Shown one piece after another: positions 1-11,270 of a stretch of DNA of 64,000 nt. Position 1 is the stretch's first letter. The number at the start of each line of letters is the position of its first letter. Source of the DNA: Earliella scabrosa (Eukaryota; Basidiomycota; Agaricomycetes; Polyporales; Polyporaceae). Both the position numbers and the translations under genes were made by a program. Below the pieces are notes generated by a model. It saw nothing but the letters and a program-made list of their open reading frames with translations. It searched no databases and was not told where the DNA came from. The stretch lies in NCBI GenBank assembly GCA_022605405.1, contig JABYQQ010000001.1, forward strand, positions 3,968,001-4,032,000, in the 5' to 3' direction.

Positions 1-552
1 CACGTCCCAGTCAAGGTGAGGGTTATTCACGCCTGGTACGTGCAGAGCTTGTGCGGGCAGATTCAGTGGAGGCAAGGGTGGCGCATTTCGTGCTGCCGCA
101 ATCCGTGTCGGGGAGCTCGGGATGCCTGGAAATCCGAGGCCTTCTGGAGGAAGCTGCAAGGCAGGCAGCTCCGGGACGGACGCGGTCGAGCGGTGTGATG
201 GACGAGCGCGCGATGATGGGGACTCGGATGCCGGGCTGAGCGCGCCCGCGGACCGTGCTCGATGGTGGGTACGCGAGGACTGCATGAGTCCGAGGACGTC
301 GGTCGAGGCACAGGAAGTGGATGTTGAGGCGTAGCTGAGCCTCGAAGATGGTCGGGCTGCGGTGGGAGGCGAGCTGAGCTGGGCGAGAGGGTGCGTGGGT
401 GAAGGTTCAATCAGATAGCGTTGGGGAAGGCTGGAGGAGAGTGACGCACCGTTTGAGTCAGTGCTAGTGCGCTCTGGTCCCGAGACTCGCTGCCTGGCAG
501 AACATGCGGCCGTGGGTGCAAGGGAAGAGCAAGTGCTGCATGCAGCCCCTTA

Positions 553-1388
553 GGCTCTGTCCAGCAGCGACGAAATGACATTTCGTCGTGCTCCCGATCC
601 AATCGATCAGCGCTTCACTGAGGTGCGTGACTCGGGCATTGTTGCCGGAGCTTCCGGAGTGACAGTGAGACGCCCGTACTTACACGACTGCGCAACATCC
701 TTTCCAACCATAACCTACTAGAAACTGCTCGATAAGATCCGCTCTAGAGTCTACTTACTACACGCTCAGGTGAGCGCCGGGAGCATGGGATATCTGGTCG
801 GAAGTTATCTGTAGGAGGGTTCTGACCGGCGCTTCAATACTGGAGGGTCTTGGGCGAGACATCGAACAGATGTCAGTGGACAAACCAATATGGGCCAGAT
901 GACTAGGCGCCAGCCGCCAGATACCGTCCGATACCCAGCGCCGCCCCGACAGATAACTTCCGACCAAATATCTAGGACGCCCGGTGCACACCTGGGCGTG
1001 TAGACAAGCCTGATTGTTTTGAATTAAAAGTAATCTGAAGTCTTTTTTGGCAGGTATAACTTGAAGCTTATCCGAGTGCGTTCTAGTGCCAGTGACTCGG
1101 AAAGCCTCCGATGAGAACAGTGTAAGTATTTGACGTTGCAGTGCCTGCCATACTCACTGCAAGGTGCACTTCTAACTATTGGATGTGAAATTTTCCCGCA
1201 TGAACGGACGTCTGGAAGGCTACTAAGTACTAATCAACTCTTCCTCAGCCGTTGCGGATGGCGCTGTATGTAGACGCCAGCGCTGTCACAGATCATCACG
1301 CACGTAGGCAATCAGTCACTCATCAGTCACAAGTCCGTGCTTCTCGGACCCACGACGAAAGGTCATTTCGTCGCTGCTGGACAGAGCC
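553..1388. mobile_element. Non-autonomous PIF/Harbinger-like element (MITE), 836 bp
   Basis: The ends form a terminal inverted repeat of about 38 bp. The left end (553-590) begins GGCTCTGTCCAGCAGCGACG, and the reverse complement of 1351-1388 is the same apart from one mismatch. The trinucleotide TTA sits directly outside both ends (550-552 and 1389-1391), as expected for the TWA target duplication of PIF/Harbinger transposases. Each inverted repeat is itself nearly palindromic (CGACGAAATG-A-CATTTCGTCG on the left). I see no transposase inside, so it would need a helper in trans. A second element is nested within it. The near-identity of the ends suggests recent insertion; the superfamily assignment rests on TSD length and end sequence only. 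Confidence 0.85.
761..1000. mobile_element. Nested TA-flanked MITE, 240 bp
   Basis: The outer roughly 55-60 bp at each end are inverted copies of each other with several mismatches. The left end reads CACGCTCAGGTG and the right end, reverse-complemented, reads CACGCCCAGGTG. A perfect 20-base-class core around GGTCGGAAGTTATCTGT lies inside both arms. The dinucleotide TA flanks both ends (759-760 and 1001-1002), which fits a Tc1/mariner-type TA duplication. It sits wholly inside the larger TTA-flanked element, so it inserted later or was carried along. There is no coding capacity. Arms are more diverged than those of the host element, which is odd for the younger insertion and could mean that the host element mobilised with it already inside. 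Confidence 0.75.
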
Positions 1389-2209
1389 TTATACTGCCAC
1401 CATTCCAAGCAGGGAAAGGGTCGCAGCGTCCCGGCAGGCGCCAAAGCCGGCCACTGACGCGTCTTAGCTTGGCCTCCCGCTCCGAGGGGCTGTTCATGTT
1501 CAAACGTACTCTGACTCTCACAGTCACTAGCCTTGCCTTGTCGACCTCGGCCATATCCCACTGCTTCCCATGACAATCCAGATGCCATCGATGCAGCGTT
1601 CTTAGCGACCGCGTCCTTGTCTGTCGAAGTTCTGTCATTGTGTGGTACGCGCCGGCACGCATCAGCCCACAATAGTCCTCACGATTGAGCGGTCCTAGCG
1701 GCGATGGACGGTCCAGAGATGGATGTATATTAGGTCTAGGTGCGAACTAAGTTTCCATTCAAGATCCGCGAACCCTGGGGACCCCTGGTGGTAGAGATAT
1801 TCCCAGGTTTAGCAAGAGGAGAGCGGCGAGATAATCGGGCTTGAAGGCACAAACACAGATCTTCCTATGCAGAATCCAGATGGCTATCTCGAAGTCCTAC
1901 ACAGATGTTTTCTGCGCCCACAAATCCTACTTACATCGCAATGGCGAACTTCATCCCACAACGAGTCCGTCCATCCAGATAATGATATACAACAGCCTCC
2001 TGTCGTATGCTACACAATACAACGCCTCGTCGTGACGTTCCTACGCTCAACAATACAAAGGGATGGGCGACGACGCCCGAAGCTCGAGACGGGTGAGAGA
2101 GAGAGAAAGAGCGGTGCAAGAGCACCGCAGAAATGGAAACGGGTACGAAACGACACAAAGAACGACCATGGAATCTCCTTCACAATAATCGCGTGATGAC
2201 ACCCAGTCC

Positions 2210-4993
2210 CTACGAGCCAATTGTCAGCCCAAACGGATGCACGGCGCTGTACGGACGAACCTTGGTCTTGCCCTCTCTGAACAGCAACTTCATGCCCTCC
2301 TTGATGAACTCAGGGTGCGAGATGAACTCGAACGTCACCGTCGCCCGGTCCCCAGTGCGGAGGATACCCTGCGGATGGTCCATGGACACTATTCGCACCG
2401 TCTGTCGCACAGCCTGCAGACCCCCGTCCAAGTTATCAACGTCAACATCCGTACGCGCACGCGACAGTCGCAACAGGGATGACTCACGCCACAGTGCAGC
2501 ATAGCCTGGTAGTTGCGCTGCAGGGTGGTGTTGTGGCTAGAACGCAAGGGACGAGTCTGTCAGCCGCCCAAATCCCCACATCCCGCTCTGCCGGACGGAC
2601 ACGTACTACAGGATCAACACCTGCCCCTCGAACTGCCGTATCGCTGCGCACGTCCAGGCAACCACAGTGAGCACAGACCGACGTCTGACGGCTGACAACG
2701 GGACAGCGCATGGGCTCACCTTTGGGCGGGGCCTCGGTCTTGTGCACCAGGACCATGCCCTTCCGGACGTCCGTCCGCCTCACGCGCTTGAGCGCGAACG
2801 ACACACACTGCCCCGCCTCGGCACTCGGCACGCGTGCCCTGCGTATGCATCATCAGCATACACCAGTACGAGAGCGCTTTGGGCGCACGGCGGACGTACC
2901 GCTTGCGCTCGATGGTCTTGATGACGGTGCTGTGGAAGTTGCCGTTCGAGTCCGGGCCGAAGAGCACCGCGTCGCCCGCCTTCACGGTGCCCGAGTTCAG
3001 GATGCCGTCTACGACGGTTCCGACGTACGGCACGGAGTACACCTCGGTGATCGAGTACTGTCCGCCGAAGAAGAGCTTGTTGAGCGCGGGATGTGACGGA
3101 GTGTTCACAGTCGTACCTCTAGCGGCTGGTCGGTCAGGAACTTCTCGCTGTCGCTCTCGCTCGCAGGGAGCAGGTTCAGGAACGTGCGAATCTACAAGGG
3201 TCCAACTTAGCGGTGCAGGCGCAGACGACAGAGGATAGAATTTAGACGTACGTAGTCCAGGCCCTCCCCAGTGACGTTCGAGGTTTGGAACACCGGAGCT
3301 AATCTGTTATATGCGTATCCCAGGTAAACGAGCGAGCCGCTGGCAGTCTAAACCCATTGCGCACCGCTCCTTGCCAAAGGCCTGCGCGACAGCAACCGCG
3401 CACTCCATAGACTTCACGAACACTGGCGTCTTCCTGCGGGGGGCGATCAGCTCGCACATTGCATAAGTGCCGAGCTCGAGCGGACGAACCTGCACCCTGG
3501 GCTGCGCAGAATCTTGGACACCTGCTCGACGGTCTTTGCGAGGACGTTTGGCGGCGTCATGTCGATCTAGTAGTAAGGTATATGCTGTGTTAGGCACGGC
3601 AGGCCGAGTAGAAGAGAGGGGGAGCGACGGACCTTGGTTATGCATACCACGACTGGCACGCTCAGTGCCAGCGCTATGGCTAAGTGCTCCTTGGACATGC
3701 CTATCAGACCCGCATTGCCTCCGACGATGAGGATGACGCAGGACGGTGACCCGGACGTGAGGCCATACAGAGTTGTCTTCAGATATCGCTCGTGGCCCGC
3801 GAGATCTGTATGCGGAGCGTGAACGGGTGCGCAACGCGATATAGAGGATGCATATGGTGCTGACCGCTGAAGGAGATGATCTTGGAAGCCTGGATGGATA
3901 TCTCCTCCCAGCCCATCTTCTCACGGCGGATGACCTCAGGGTCGTTAGAGTGCGCTGTCTGCGGAAGGATCGGCTTCCCCGTGGGACCGAAGCCTAGGAT
4001 CTGTATGGCAGACCGGGGTTGGATGTGTGTGCGGTGGTTTGACAGTTGCGACACGCACCTCCATGCCCACGCTGGAGGTCCTCCCGCTCTCTATCTCATG
4101 CTTGTGCCTGAACAGACTCACTCGGGCACGCCCTCGACCGTCGTCTAGCTGGCCTGAGTGGTATTGCGGTGTGAACAGGGGACGGAGAAGCACCTCAGGA
4201 CAAGAAGAGCATACCTCTTGTGAGGACACCTAATGTGGTGGACTTGCCGCTATCCACATTCCCGACCACTGCACACCGGACCTCGGGAGTGGAGGCTACA
4301 TCTGGCGGCGGTAATCGTAAGAGCAGTGCTGCTCTAGGATGATCCGTTCTGCTATCGAACAATATTGACGTCTTCCGAGAAGGGGGAGTTGAGGTCCAAG
4401 TTGAAGTGGAAGGAGGGGGAAGACAGAGACGCACCTTGCCCCCAACTTCATCTACCACAGTCGTAGTCTCTTGGATGATCACATCGAGCTCCTCCGCCGT
4501 CCGCGATGTCCCTTGCCATGTGTCCTCGCCGGTCGCAGATTGCCCCGCAAAGACTCTTGCACTCGAGGGATGTGTGCCTATTCGGAAGACGTACTCGCCA
4601 AAGTTCCGAGTGAGTAAGGACGCAATCAGATTGCGTGCCGTGTCTAGGTTCGCGGGTAATCGAGACAAGAGTAATGACTGAGCGTAGAGTGCGGCGAGTG
4701 CACGGCATGAGCAAACCGTGGGGGTCCGCCGTGGAAGCACTCACCTGAAGCTGCTCATCGATATCCGACATCACTGCATCCCCCGCAGTGGGGGACGCTA
4801 TTGGCTCTTTGGCCACCGGCTTGGGGGCGTCGGCGGGCTCGGTGCTCTCCTTGCGGGCATGTGTCTTGCTGGGTCCCTTCTTCGCGTCTTTCTCGAGCTT
4901 CGCCCGCTCCGCGAGGGCGTGGGCGCGCTGCTTCGCGACCTCGCGGTGGGATATCTCGTCTATCTCGGTTTGGAACGTTCGTAAGCTGGTCAT
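2210..4993 (-). CDS. GTPBP1/GTPBP2-type translational GTPase
   Basis: This is a multi-exon gene (about nine exons) for an EF-Tu/eEF1A-related GTPase of the GTPBP1 group, linked in animals to mRNA surveillance and rescue of stalled ribosomes. The start ATG (4993) opens a Lys/Glu/Ala-rich leader. G1 reads GNVDSGKST (about 4270), and switch I lies in a segment reading [15 protein letters not shown] (about 4095). G3 is DLAGHE, assembled across an intron near 3,800-3,870. G4 is TKID, split by an intron between ITK and IDMTP (about 3,560-3,640). Domain II carries [12 protein letters not shown] (about 3,030), then [17 protein letters not shown] (about 2,780). Domain III ends with FREGKTKVR before the stop at 2210. 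The arrangement and length match the family and no break is seen. It is divergently arranged with the next gene across 536 bp. Confidence 0.9.
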
Positions 4994-5529
4994 GGTGCGT
5001 GATGGGGGACTCAGTGCGGCCGGAAGTAGCCAGACGGTTTATATGTCAAATGCAGCGCGAGTCAAGTACAGTCATGAGCTCAGTGAGATCCACTGCCATT
5101 GGAAGTTACTGAATGAAGCCATGACTCGTCACGCCCAGCCTCGTACACCCGGATCTTGCGCCTCATACAGTCATAGGAGACTCAAAGCCTGGAAACATAT
5201 GCGCGCACGTCGAACAAAGACATCAACCTGCTTATTTGCAGCAGAAACAGCGACAAGCCACGAAGTTCAGTATTGACCTGGTTATTGACTCAAGTTTGGC
5301 AAACAAACGCCCGTCGCACGTGGCTGAAGCGCCCGAGCGCATCAGTCCACGCGAAGTGATCGTGGTTTTGGTTTGCATCCTGCACATCTCTCCATCCCAA
5401 GATTCGCACCGGACACCCCAGATCCCCCCTGTCTCCCACATTTTCCGTGATCATCGCGACCTCCAATCCGACAAAGGACGCGCTTTCGCCCAGACCCATC
5501 CCCGCACCACGCTACCACAGCGCGACGCG
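4994..5529. promoter_or_regulatory. Divergent promoter region
   Basis: This is the 536-bp interval between the start codons of the GTPase (-) and the coiled-coil protein (+). It has no supported gene. It should contain both 5'UTRs and a shared promoter, but I see no clear TATA element. Confidence 0.5.
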
Positions 5530-7589
5530 ATGTCCTTCATCCCGGGCTCGTCCCGTCATCCGGGACCGCGCCAGCTCCATGGAAGCAAACCAGGTCTTCT
5601 GGATCCCACACAACCACTTCGACTCTTACGCAGCCCAAACTCGACGCTATCCTTTGCCGCGTTTGACCCGCTCGTAGCCTCGGGCAGCACCGCGCCACAC
5701 CGCAAACGCAACCACGACGCCGACCCCGCGCGTCCAAAGCGTATCGTGATCGAAACAACCCCCGGGAGCCGCGTTCCTGCGAAATGGCGATTCGTACCTC
5801 GCGCGCGACGCGCTCCAGGTGTGGAGGACGAGGGTGTATGGCCGCGGTTGGTGCACATATGCGGGTGAGTCCTATTGACCCTTCAAACCACGTTCCTGCT
5901 TGCCAACTCGTTCTGTGCGTGTAGCGAGCCCGTCATCCTGTCTGAAGACCAGTGGGACATCTACAAGCTCGACCCTGTATACGACTGTTTTGTGCCCACC
6001 CACCCCAACCACCCGGTCATAACCCGCAAAGACCCACCATCCCATGACTCCCTGCCTTCACGCGCGAGTAGTACTTCAGATCACACCAAGAAGCGACGGC
6101 TTTCGACGCCGCCGCTTGAGGGCGAAGAGCAGTCCTCGAGTCTCAACAAGAAGTTCCGTACCGTCGTGTCCCTCATAACAGACGATGAAGGCACCGGCAT
6201 GGAGGAGGAGATCACCGAGTCTGACGAAGAGGACGAGGTCGAAGATATCGTTATCGAGGTTGATGAACCCACACTCAAGAGCGCGGGCTCGTCCCAGAGC
6301 TCAGACCGTGTCAAGCAGCGCCGGACAGCGCGAGAGGAGAGGACGAAAGAGAGACGGGAGAAGATCAGGGCGAAGGCTGGCTCCTCCTTTGAATCCACAC
6401 GCTCGCGAACACCCGACATTGTGGACCTCACGATGGAAGACAGCACCCCTCCAGACTTGACGCCGTCACGAGATGCACATCCACAAGGTCCAAACAAGCG
6501 GAAAGGTGAGCACTACCTTCACTAATTGCCGCATGTAGGACTCGTTGGTCGACCCGCTTGGTAGTCTTCGCAGGACCAGACTCTCCTGACGAGGCCTCCG
6601 CACACGGTCACCGATATGAACCTAACAAGCGCGCCCGAACACAGTCGCCAGGGTCTCAAAGGGCCGAGTTCAACAAGAAGCGAGCTCAGCGCGAGCGACG
6701 GCGTATGGCTCAGTATCAAGAACGGATGAACGGCGCGAAGCACCATCGTGAACAACGCCTCTGGGATGAGATTCTTGGCGACTCCCCCCTACCGACCCCG
6801 CCTCCATCACAACACAATGGTAAGACATCGACGAGTCAGAACCTGCTGGATGCTCATCGTTTCCTAGGTGCAGACGAGCCTCCCCATGCTGACGACGACG
6901 ATACACAACATCAAGCCACGATCGAAGAGTCCCGACGCAAGCTCGCTGAGCTAGAGAAGGACCGGCCGCTCTGGGAAGAGCAGGCGCGTAAACGCGCTAC
7001 GCAAGAGCAGATGGAAGAAGAAGCTCGTCGCCTACGGAAAGAGGAAGAGCGGCTTCGTGCTGCCGAGGCCGCTGCTCAAGCAGAACGCCAGCGTCGTCGC
7101 GAAGAAGCCGCCGCCGCTGAGAGCGAACGACGAGCGCAAGCCGACAAGGCGCGTCTCCAACGCGAACGCGAGCAGCGTCGACGCAAAGACCGTGAGCGCT
7201 GGTCATACGGGATCTGGACGGCCACGAGGGCGATCGAGCGGTACAAGGTGCTCTCGGAAGAGTTCGACGCCGCAAAGTTCACTGCGGACAATCCGGTCGA
7301 CTTTGAGCTGGTCCCGTGGCCGGTCCTGGAATCGCCTAACTCGCTCCGGCTGGAAGACATCGACTGGACCGCCGTCGAGGACTTTTTCAAGGCGGCGAAG
7401 AAGTACATGCGCACCCAGGACTACAAGGTCTTCGTTGAGAAGAGCCACAAGCGGTTCCACCCTGACCGATGGCGCGCGCGCGGGATACTGAAGAGCGTTG
7501 AGGACGACGAAACACGCGGATGCTTGGAGGTCGCGGCAAACACCGTCGCACAGGCCTTGACGCCGCTCTGGAGGGAAATGAGAGGTTGA
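5530..7589 (+). CDS. Coiled-coil protein with C-terminal HPDRW motif (NFKBIL1/J-like)
   Basis: Exons run 5530-5864, 5925-6505 and 6574-7589, giving 643 residues. The start at 5530 is the first ATG after an open upstream stretch with no ATG. The N-terminal half is disordered and Ser/Pro-rich, with acidic runs of Glu and Asp. The middle is a long Glu/Arg/Ala coiled coil (about 6,900-7,200). The C-terminal ~130 residues are ordered and aromatic-rich, and contain KRFHPDRW followed by a helix ending LTPLWREMRG. The HPD tripeptide and the following helix resemble the C-terminus of NF-kappa-B-inhibitor-like 1 proteins and, more loosely, J domains. No ankyrin repeats are visible, so the functional label is tentative. 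A 48-bp in-frame segment (6820-6867) has perfect intron signals and may be spliced out, giving 627 residues. Confidence 0.8.
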
Positions 7590-8257
7590 ATATCTGTTGT
7601 TGCACGCGATTGTATCACTATTCGGTGGCAGGTGTGTCCACACTACAACTGCACTGTATCAGGGGGTCTTTGTATCACCACCATAATGTGAAGTAACCCT
7701 CGAAGCACTTATCACACATCCTTCCTAGCTGCTTCGTCCGCTGCATAGAAAGCCCACATTCAGACGGAGCATAAACACGATGCCGAATTGGCAAAGTGTG
7801 GGTGGATCCGCGGATTCTCCTTGTTGGGTAATGCGCGGAGTTGCCGGCTGCACGCCATACATCCGTCCAACGGTTCGGGACATCCTCTTACTGACCGACT
7901 TCTCTTCTCCCGATTTCATCCATGCTGCTCGTCGCAACCCACCCTCGCGGGAGGATCTGCAGATGCAAGAATTCTAGGCCCTCCACATGCGCTCTCTTCC
8001 AGGGTCGTGAAAGCAGGTTGTGAGCCTTCCACACCGGCGCCGCGCTGTTTGTGTGCGATGAACCCGACGACGTCCTCCTGACCCTCCGCAACATTCGCGG
8101 AACGATCATGCGCTACCGGAGCGTACACGCTGGCAGACAGGGAAGGAGCAACTTCGCGTGGCTCTCCGTTTGCCAGTCACGAGATTCTCCCAGTTTTACT
8201 CCGAAGGGGTATATCTACGCGTAACGCCACGCCAACATCGTGGCACGACGAATCGAC
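7590..8257. other. Intergenic region
   Basis: This is 668 bp between the coiled-coil gene stop and the CBM1 gene start, both on the plus strand. It should hold the 3'UTR of the first and the promoter of the second. I see no supported gene or repeat. Confidence 0.5.
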
Positions 8258-9127
8258 ATGATCTACAGCATCCTCATCGCGTTCAGCTTCTTCCTCCTCG
8301 CTGCCCGGGTCTCTGCGCAATCGCCAGCCTGGGGGCAGTGCGGCGGTGTCGGCTGGTGAGTCGTTGTAATCGCGTTGTACGCCCATTCTGACAAGTTGGC
8401 GCAGGTCGGGGAGCACAACATGCGTCGCGGGATCTGTTTGTACCAAGTTGAACGACTGTGCGTCTGCCCTGTTTCATGATTCCCCGCAGGCCTCCCGTTA
8501 TTGACGGACCCGCAGACTACTCGCAGTGCATTCCCGGATCAGTCCCCGGGACGCCCGCGCCTCCCACCACCCCGACGGCGACAGTGACGGTGCCGCAGGG
8601 CCCGAGCACAACGTCCACAGGCGCATCGCCCACAGGGTCCCAAATCCGTGCAGTAGAGGCGCCTGTGTTCCACTTCTACCTGCAGAACAAGGGTATGACA
8701 TCGCGTTCTCGGGCTGCCAGCAGGAGCACAACCCGCACTGCCAGCGGCCGCGTCCGGCGCAGGGAGCTGACTCCTATTGTGCCTCGCAGGAGGGAAGCCA
8801 GTGCTCGGGCCTGAGTCGTCCTCGGGCTACTTCACGATCGGGAGCACGATCTCGCTGAGCGGCGCAGACGGGAGCAAGCTCTTCCTGAACCTGAACAGCA
8901 GCGCGCCGACCTCGTACAAGCCGCTCACCCTCGACGCCGTTGCGACGACGACGACGTGGGGCCTCGAGGGAGACACGATCATCAACACTGCGCCGCGGCA
9001 GCTCAACTTCCTGGCGTGCTCCACGAGCGACCGCACCGTGTACGACGTCTTCCTCCAAACCGGGAACGACTCGCCTGCGGGCGCGTCGTGCTCCCTCGCC
9101 ACTCTGCACCTGCCGTGCCTCTGCTGA
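8258..9127 (+). CDS. Secreted protein with N-terminal CBM1 cellulose-binding domain
   Basis: Four exons (8258-8355, 8405-8457, 8516-8692, 8790-9127) encode 221 residues in a continuous frame. A signal peptide of about 19 residues ends ARVSA|Q. It is followed at once by a complete family 1 carbohydrate-binding module reading from WGQCGGVGW to LNDYYSQC, with the four expected cysteines and the flat aromatic face (W, Y, Y). A Pro/Thr/Ser linker follows (about residues 55-90). The C-terminal domain of about 130 residues has no catalytic motif that I recognise and ends in a Cys-x-Cys. It is probably exported to bind cellulose or chitin. Similar CBM1 plus unknown-domain proteins occur in wood-decay fungi. 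It precedes the chitinase gene by 356 bp on the same strand. Confidence 0.88.
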
Positions 9128-9483
9128 GGCGGTGTTCCGGGAGAACGGTCAGGCCCTCCGTCAATGTGGACGTGCGGATCGCGGCGGGTGTGAGGTGGAG
9201 ATGTAGAGCCTGAGCATCGCGCAATTGTCAAGTGTACAGTAGTTTAGGAGCTGTATGACTCGCGAGTCGAAAATGCGTGACAGGCTGGTTTGCACAAGCA
9301 GGTTCTCCGGAGAGTGTCCGCCGCGACATTGGCCGTCTGCCGCGCTGCGCGACGGGGCCGCGCGACGCGACGCGTCGCGTCCGGAATCACGTGCAGACGA
9401 GAGGCGATGAGGTCAAGAGTCGGCAAAGGCCGTTGCGCAGTGAGCACTGGAGAGTACTATCGCACCGTCACCTGCGGCCCAAG
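9128..9483. other. Intergenic region upstream of chitinase gene
   Basis: This is 356 bp with no gene. It includes a GC-rich stretch (about 9,340-9,400) with CGCGACGCGACGCGTCGCG-type near-palindromes just before the chitinase 5'UTR. Confidence 0.4.
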
Positions 9484-11270
9484 ATGCGGTCGACAGAGTA
9501 CGAGCCAGTGCCTACGGACACACAGCCCCCTCCGCCGCCCCCACAAAAGACTCGCTCTCGTCTGGCCACGCTCCGCCGAATCTTGCTCTTCTCCGTCACC
9601 ATCGTCGTCGTCTCGTTCGCAGCGTACAAGTCCGGCCAGTGGTCAGCAGAGAAGGTTCTGCTAAATCCAGGAACGGAGCTTTCATCGGGAAATAGCGAGG
9701 GAGAGATCATCGCCGATCCCACAAACACTACGCTCGCACCCACACCTACGCAATCATCCAACGGTACAGAGATGTCTTCGGGAGGGAAGTTCAGTGTTGG
9801 CTAGTGAGTGTATTCAACTCGTCTGTGTGACCGCGTTCTCAACGCGACGTGCGTCTTTCGGAAGCTTCGTCAACTGGTGAGTCCTCACAAGCTGCGCGAC
9901 ATGGACAATCGCTGAATGCAGATCCACAGGGGCATCTACGGACGCAAGTTCCCACCGTCACTCATCCCGGTGAATGACCTCACGTGCGTGCAGGCTTCTC
10001 AACAGTATGCGGGTTCTACAACACTTTCCTCGCAGACACATTCTCTACGCATTTGCGAACGTCAGGCCGGATAGCGGCGAAGTGTACTTGTCGGACACAT
10101 GGGCAGACACCGACATCCACTACCCAGGCGATTCATGGAACGACAGCGGGAAGAACCTGTACGGAAACTTCAAGGCGATATACAAGCTGAAGAAGGATAA
10201 CCGTCACCTCAAGATCTTGCTCTCCATCGGAGGGTGGACCTATTCCCCACATTTCCACCCTGTTGTCGTCAACCCCGCATTGAGGTCCAAGTTCGTGGCT
10301 TCCTCCGTGCGACTGCTCGAAGACCTCGGGCTCGACGGACTCGATGTCGACTACGAATATCCGCAGAATGATGAGCAAGCGCGCGGCTACGTCGCTTTGC
10401 TGCGAGAGATGAGGGCCGCCCTCGACGCCCACGCGAGCCGAAAAGGCGCCAACTACCGCTTCCTGTTGACAGTACGTCGTCGCTGCGTCCCTGCTGTGCA
10501 GAACGTGTGGGCTCATAATTCACGAAGATCGCGGCCCCGTGCGGACCGGACCACTATCACAAGCTGCACGTCAGGGACATGGACCAGTCGCTCGACTTCT
10601 GGAACATGATGGCATACGACTTCGGTCAGTGGGATTCACAGTTAATTCGCCGGTTCATAACAGGCGATGCTCACCAGATTGACTCTCCTCCTTCACAGCT
10701 GGTTCCTGGGACTCGGTCGCGGGCCACCAGGCGAACGTCTTCGGGGGGTCTATCAGCGCTTCTCAGGCTATCAACTGGTACATTGGCCAGGGCGTTCCAC
10801 GCGACAAGATCGTCATGGGCATCCCTCTATATGGGCGAAGCTTCATGAACACCGAGGGCCCTGGTGCATCGTTCCAGGGTATCGGTCCCGGCAGCTGGGA
10901 GAAAGGCGTCTACGACTACCGCGCATTGCCCCTTCCGGGCTCGTATGTCTTCCAGGACGATAAGCTGCTCGCGAGCTGGACGTTCGACTACGAGAAGAAA
11001 GAAATGATCAGCTTCGACAACGAGGCCGTCGGTTACTGGAAGGGCGAGTACATTCGGCGGGAGGGTCTGCGCGGGAGCATGTTCTGGGAGTTGAGCGGGG
11101 ACAAGGGGTCGTCGAGAGACGGTATGGAGGGTGGTCCTGGGAAGGAGCCGCAGCCAGGACAAAGTCTCGTGGCCGTTGTGAAGAACGCGATGGGCGAGCT
11201 TGATCGGAGTCCTAACTGGCTTCAGTATGAAGGGAGTCAGTATGACAACATGAGGGCTGGAATGCCGTAA
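9484..11270 (+). CDS. GH18 chitinase with N-terminal membrane anchor
   Basis: Six exons (9484-9803, 9865-9876, 9930-9983, 10036-10471, 10528-10624, 10699-11270) join without a frame break into 496 residues. The first exon has a cytosolic-type leader (Pro-rich, then [11 protein letters not shown]), one hydrophobic segment [15 protein letters not shown] and a Ser/Thr/Asn stalk, so this is a type II signal-anchored enzyme rather than a freely secreted one. The barrel begins [18 protein letters not shown] is at about 10,230 and the catalytic motif [10 protein letters not shown] at about 10,336, with the acid/base Glu intact. The MMAYDF strand ends exon 5 and [10 protein letters not shown] lies at about 10,815. 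The second exon is only 12 nt. It is likely to act at the cell surface in wall remodelling; no chitin-binding module is seen. Confidence 0.93.

Larger units (their letters stand above)
1..2209. other. Left-edge intergenic region
   Basis: Apart from the two nested MITEs I see no gene here. The open frames are short, overlap on both strands and have no family resemblance. The last few hundred bases (about 1,850-2,209) lie downstream of the stop of the GTPase gene and probably hold its 3'UTR. Confidence 0.6.
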
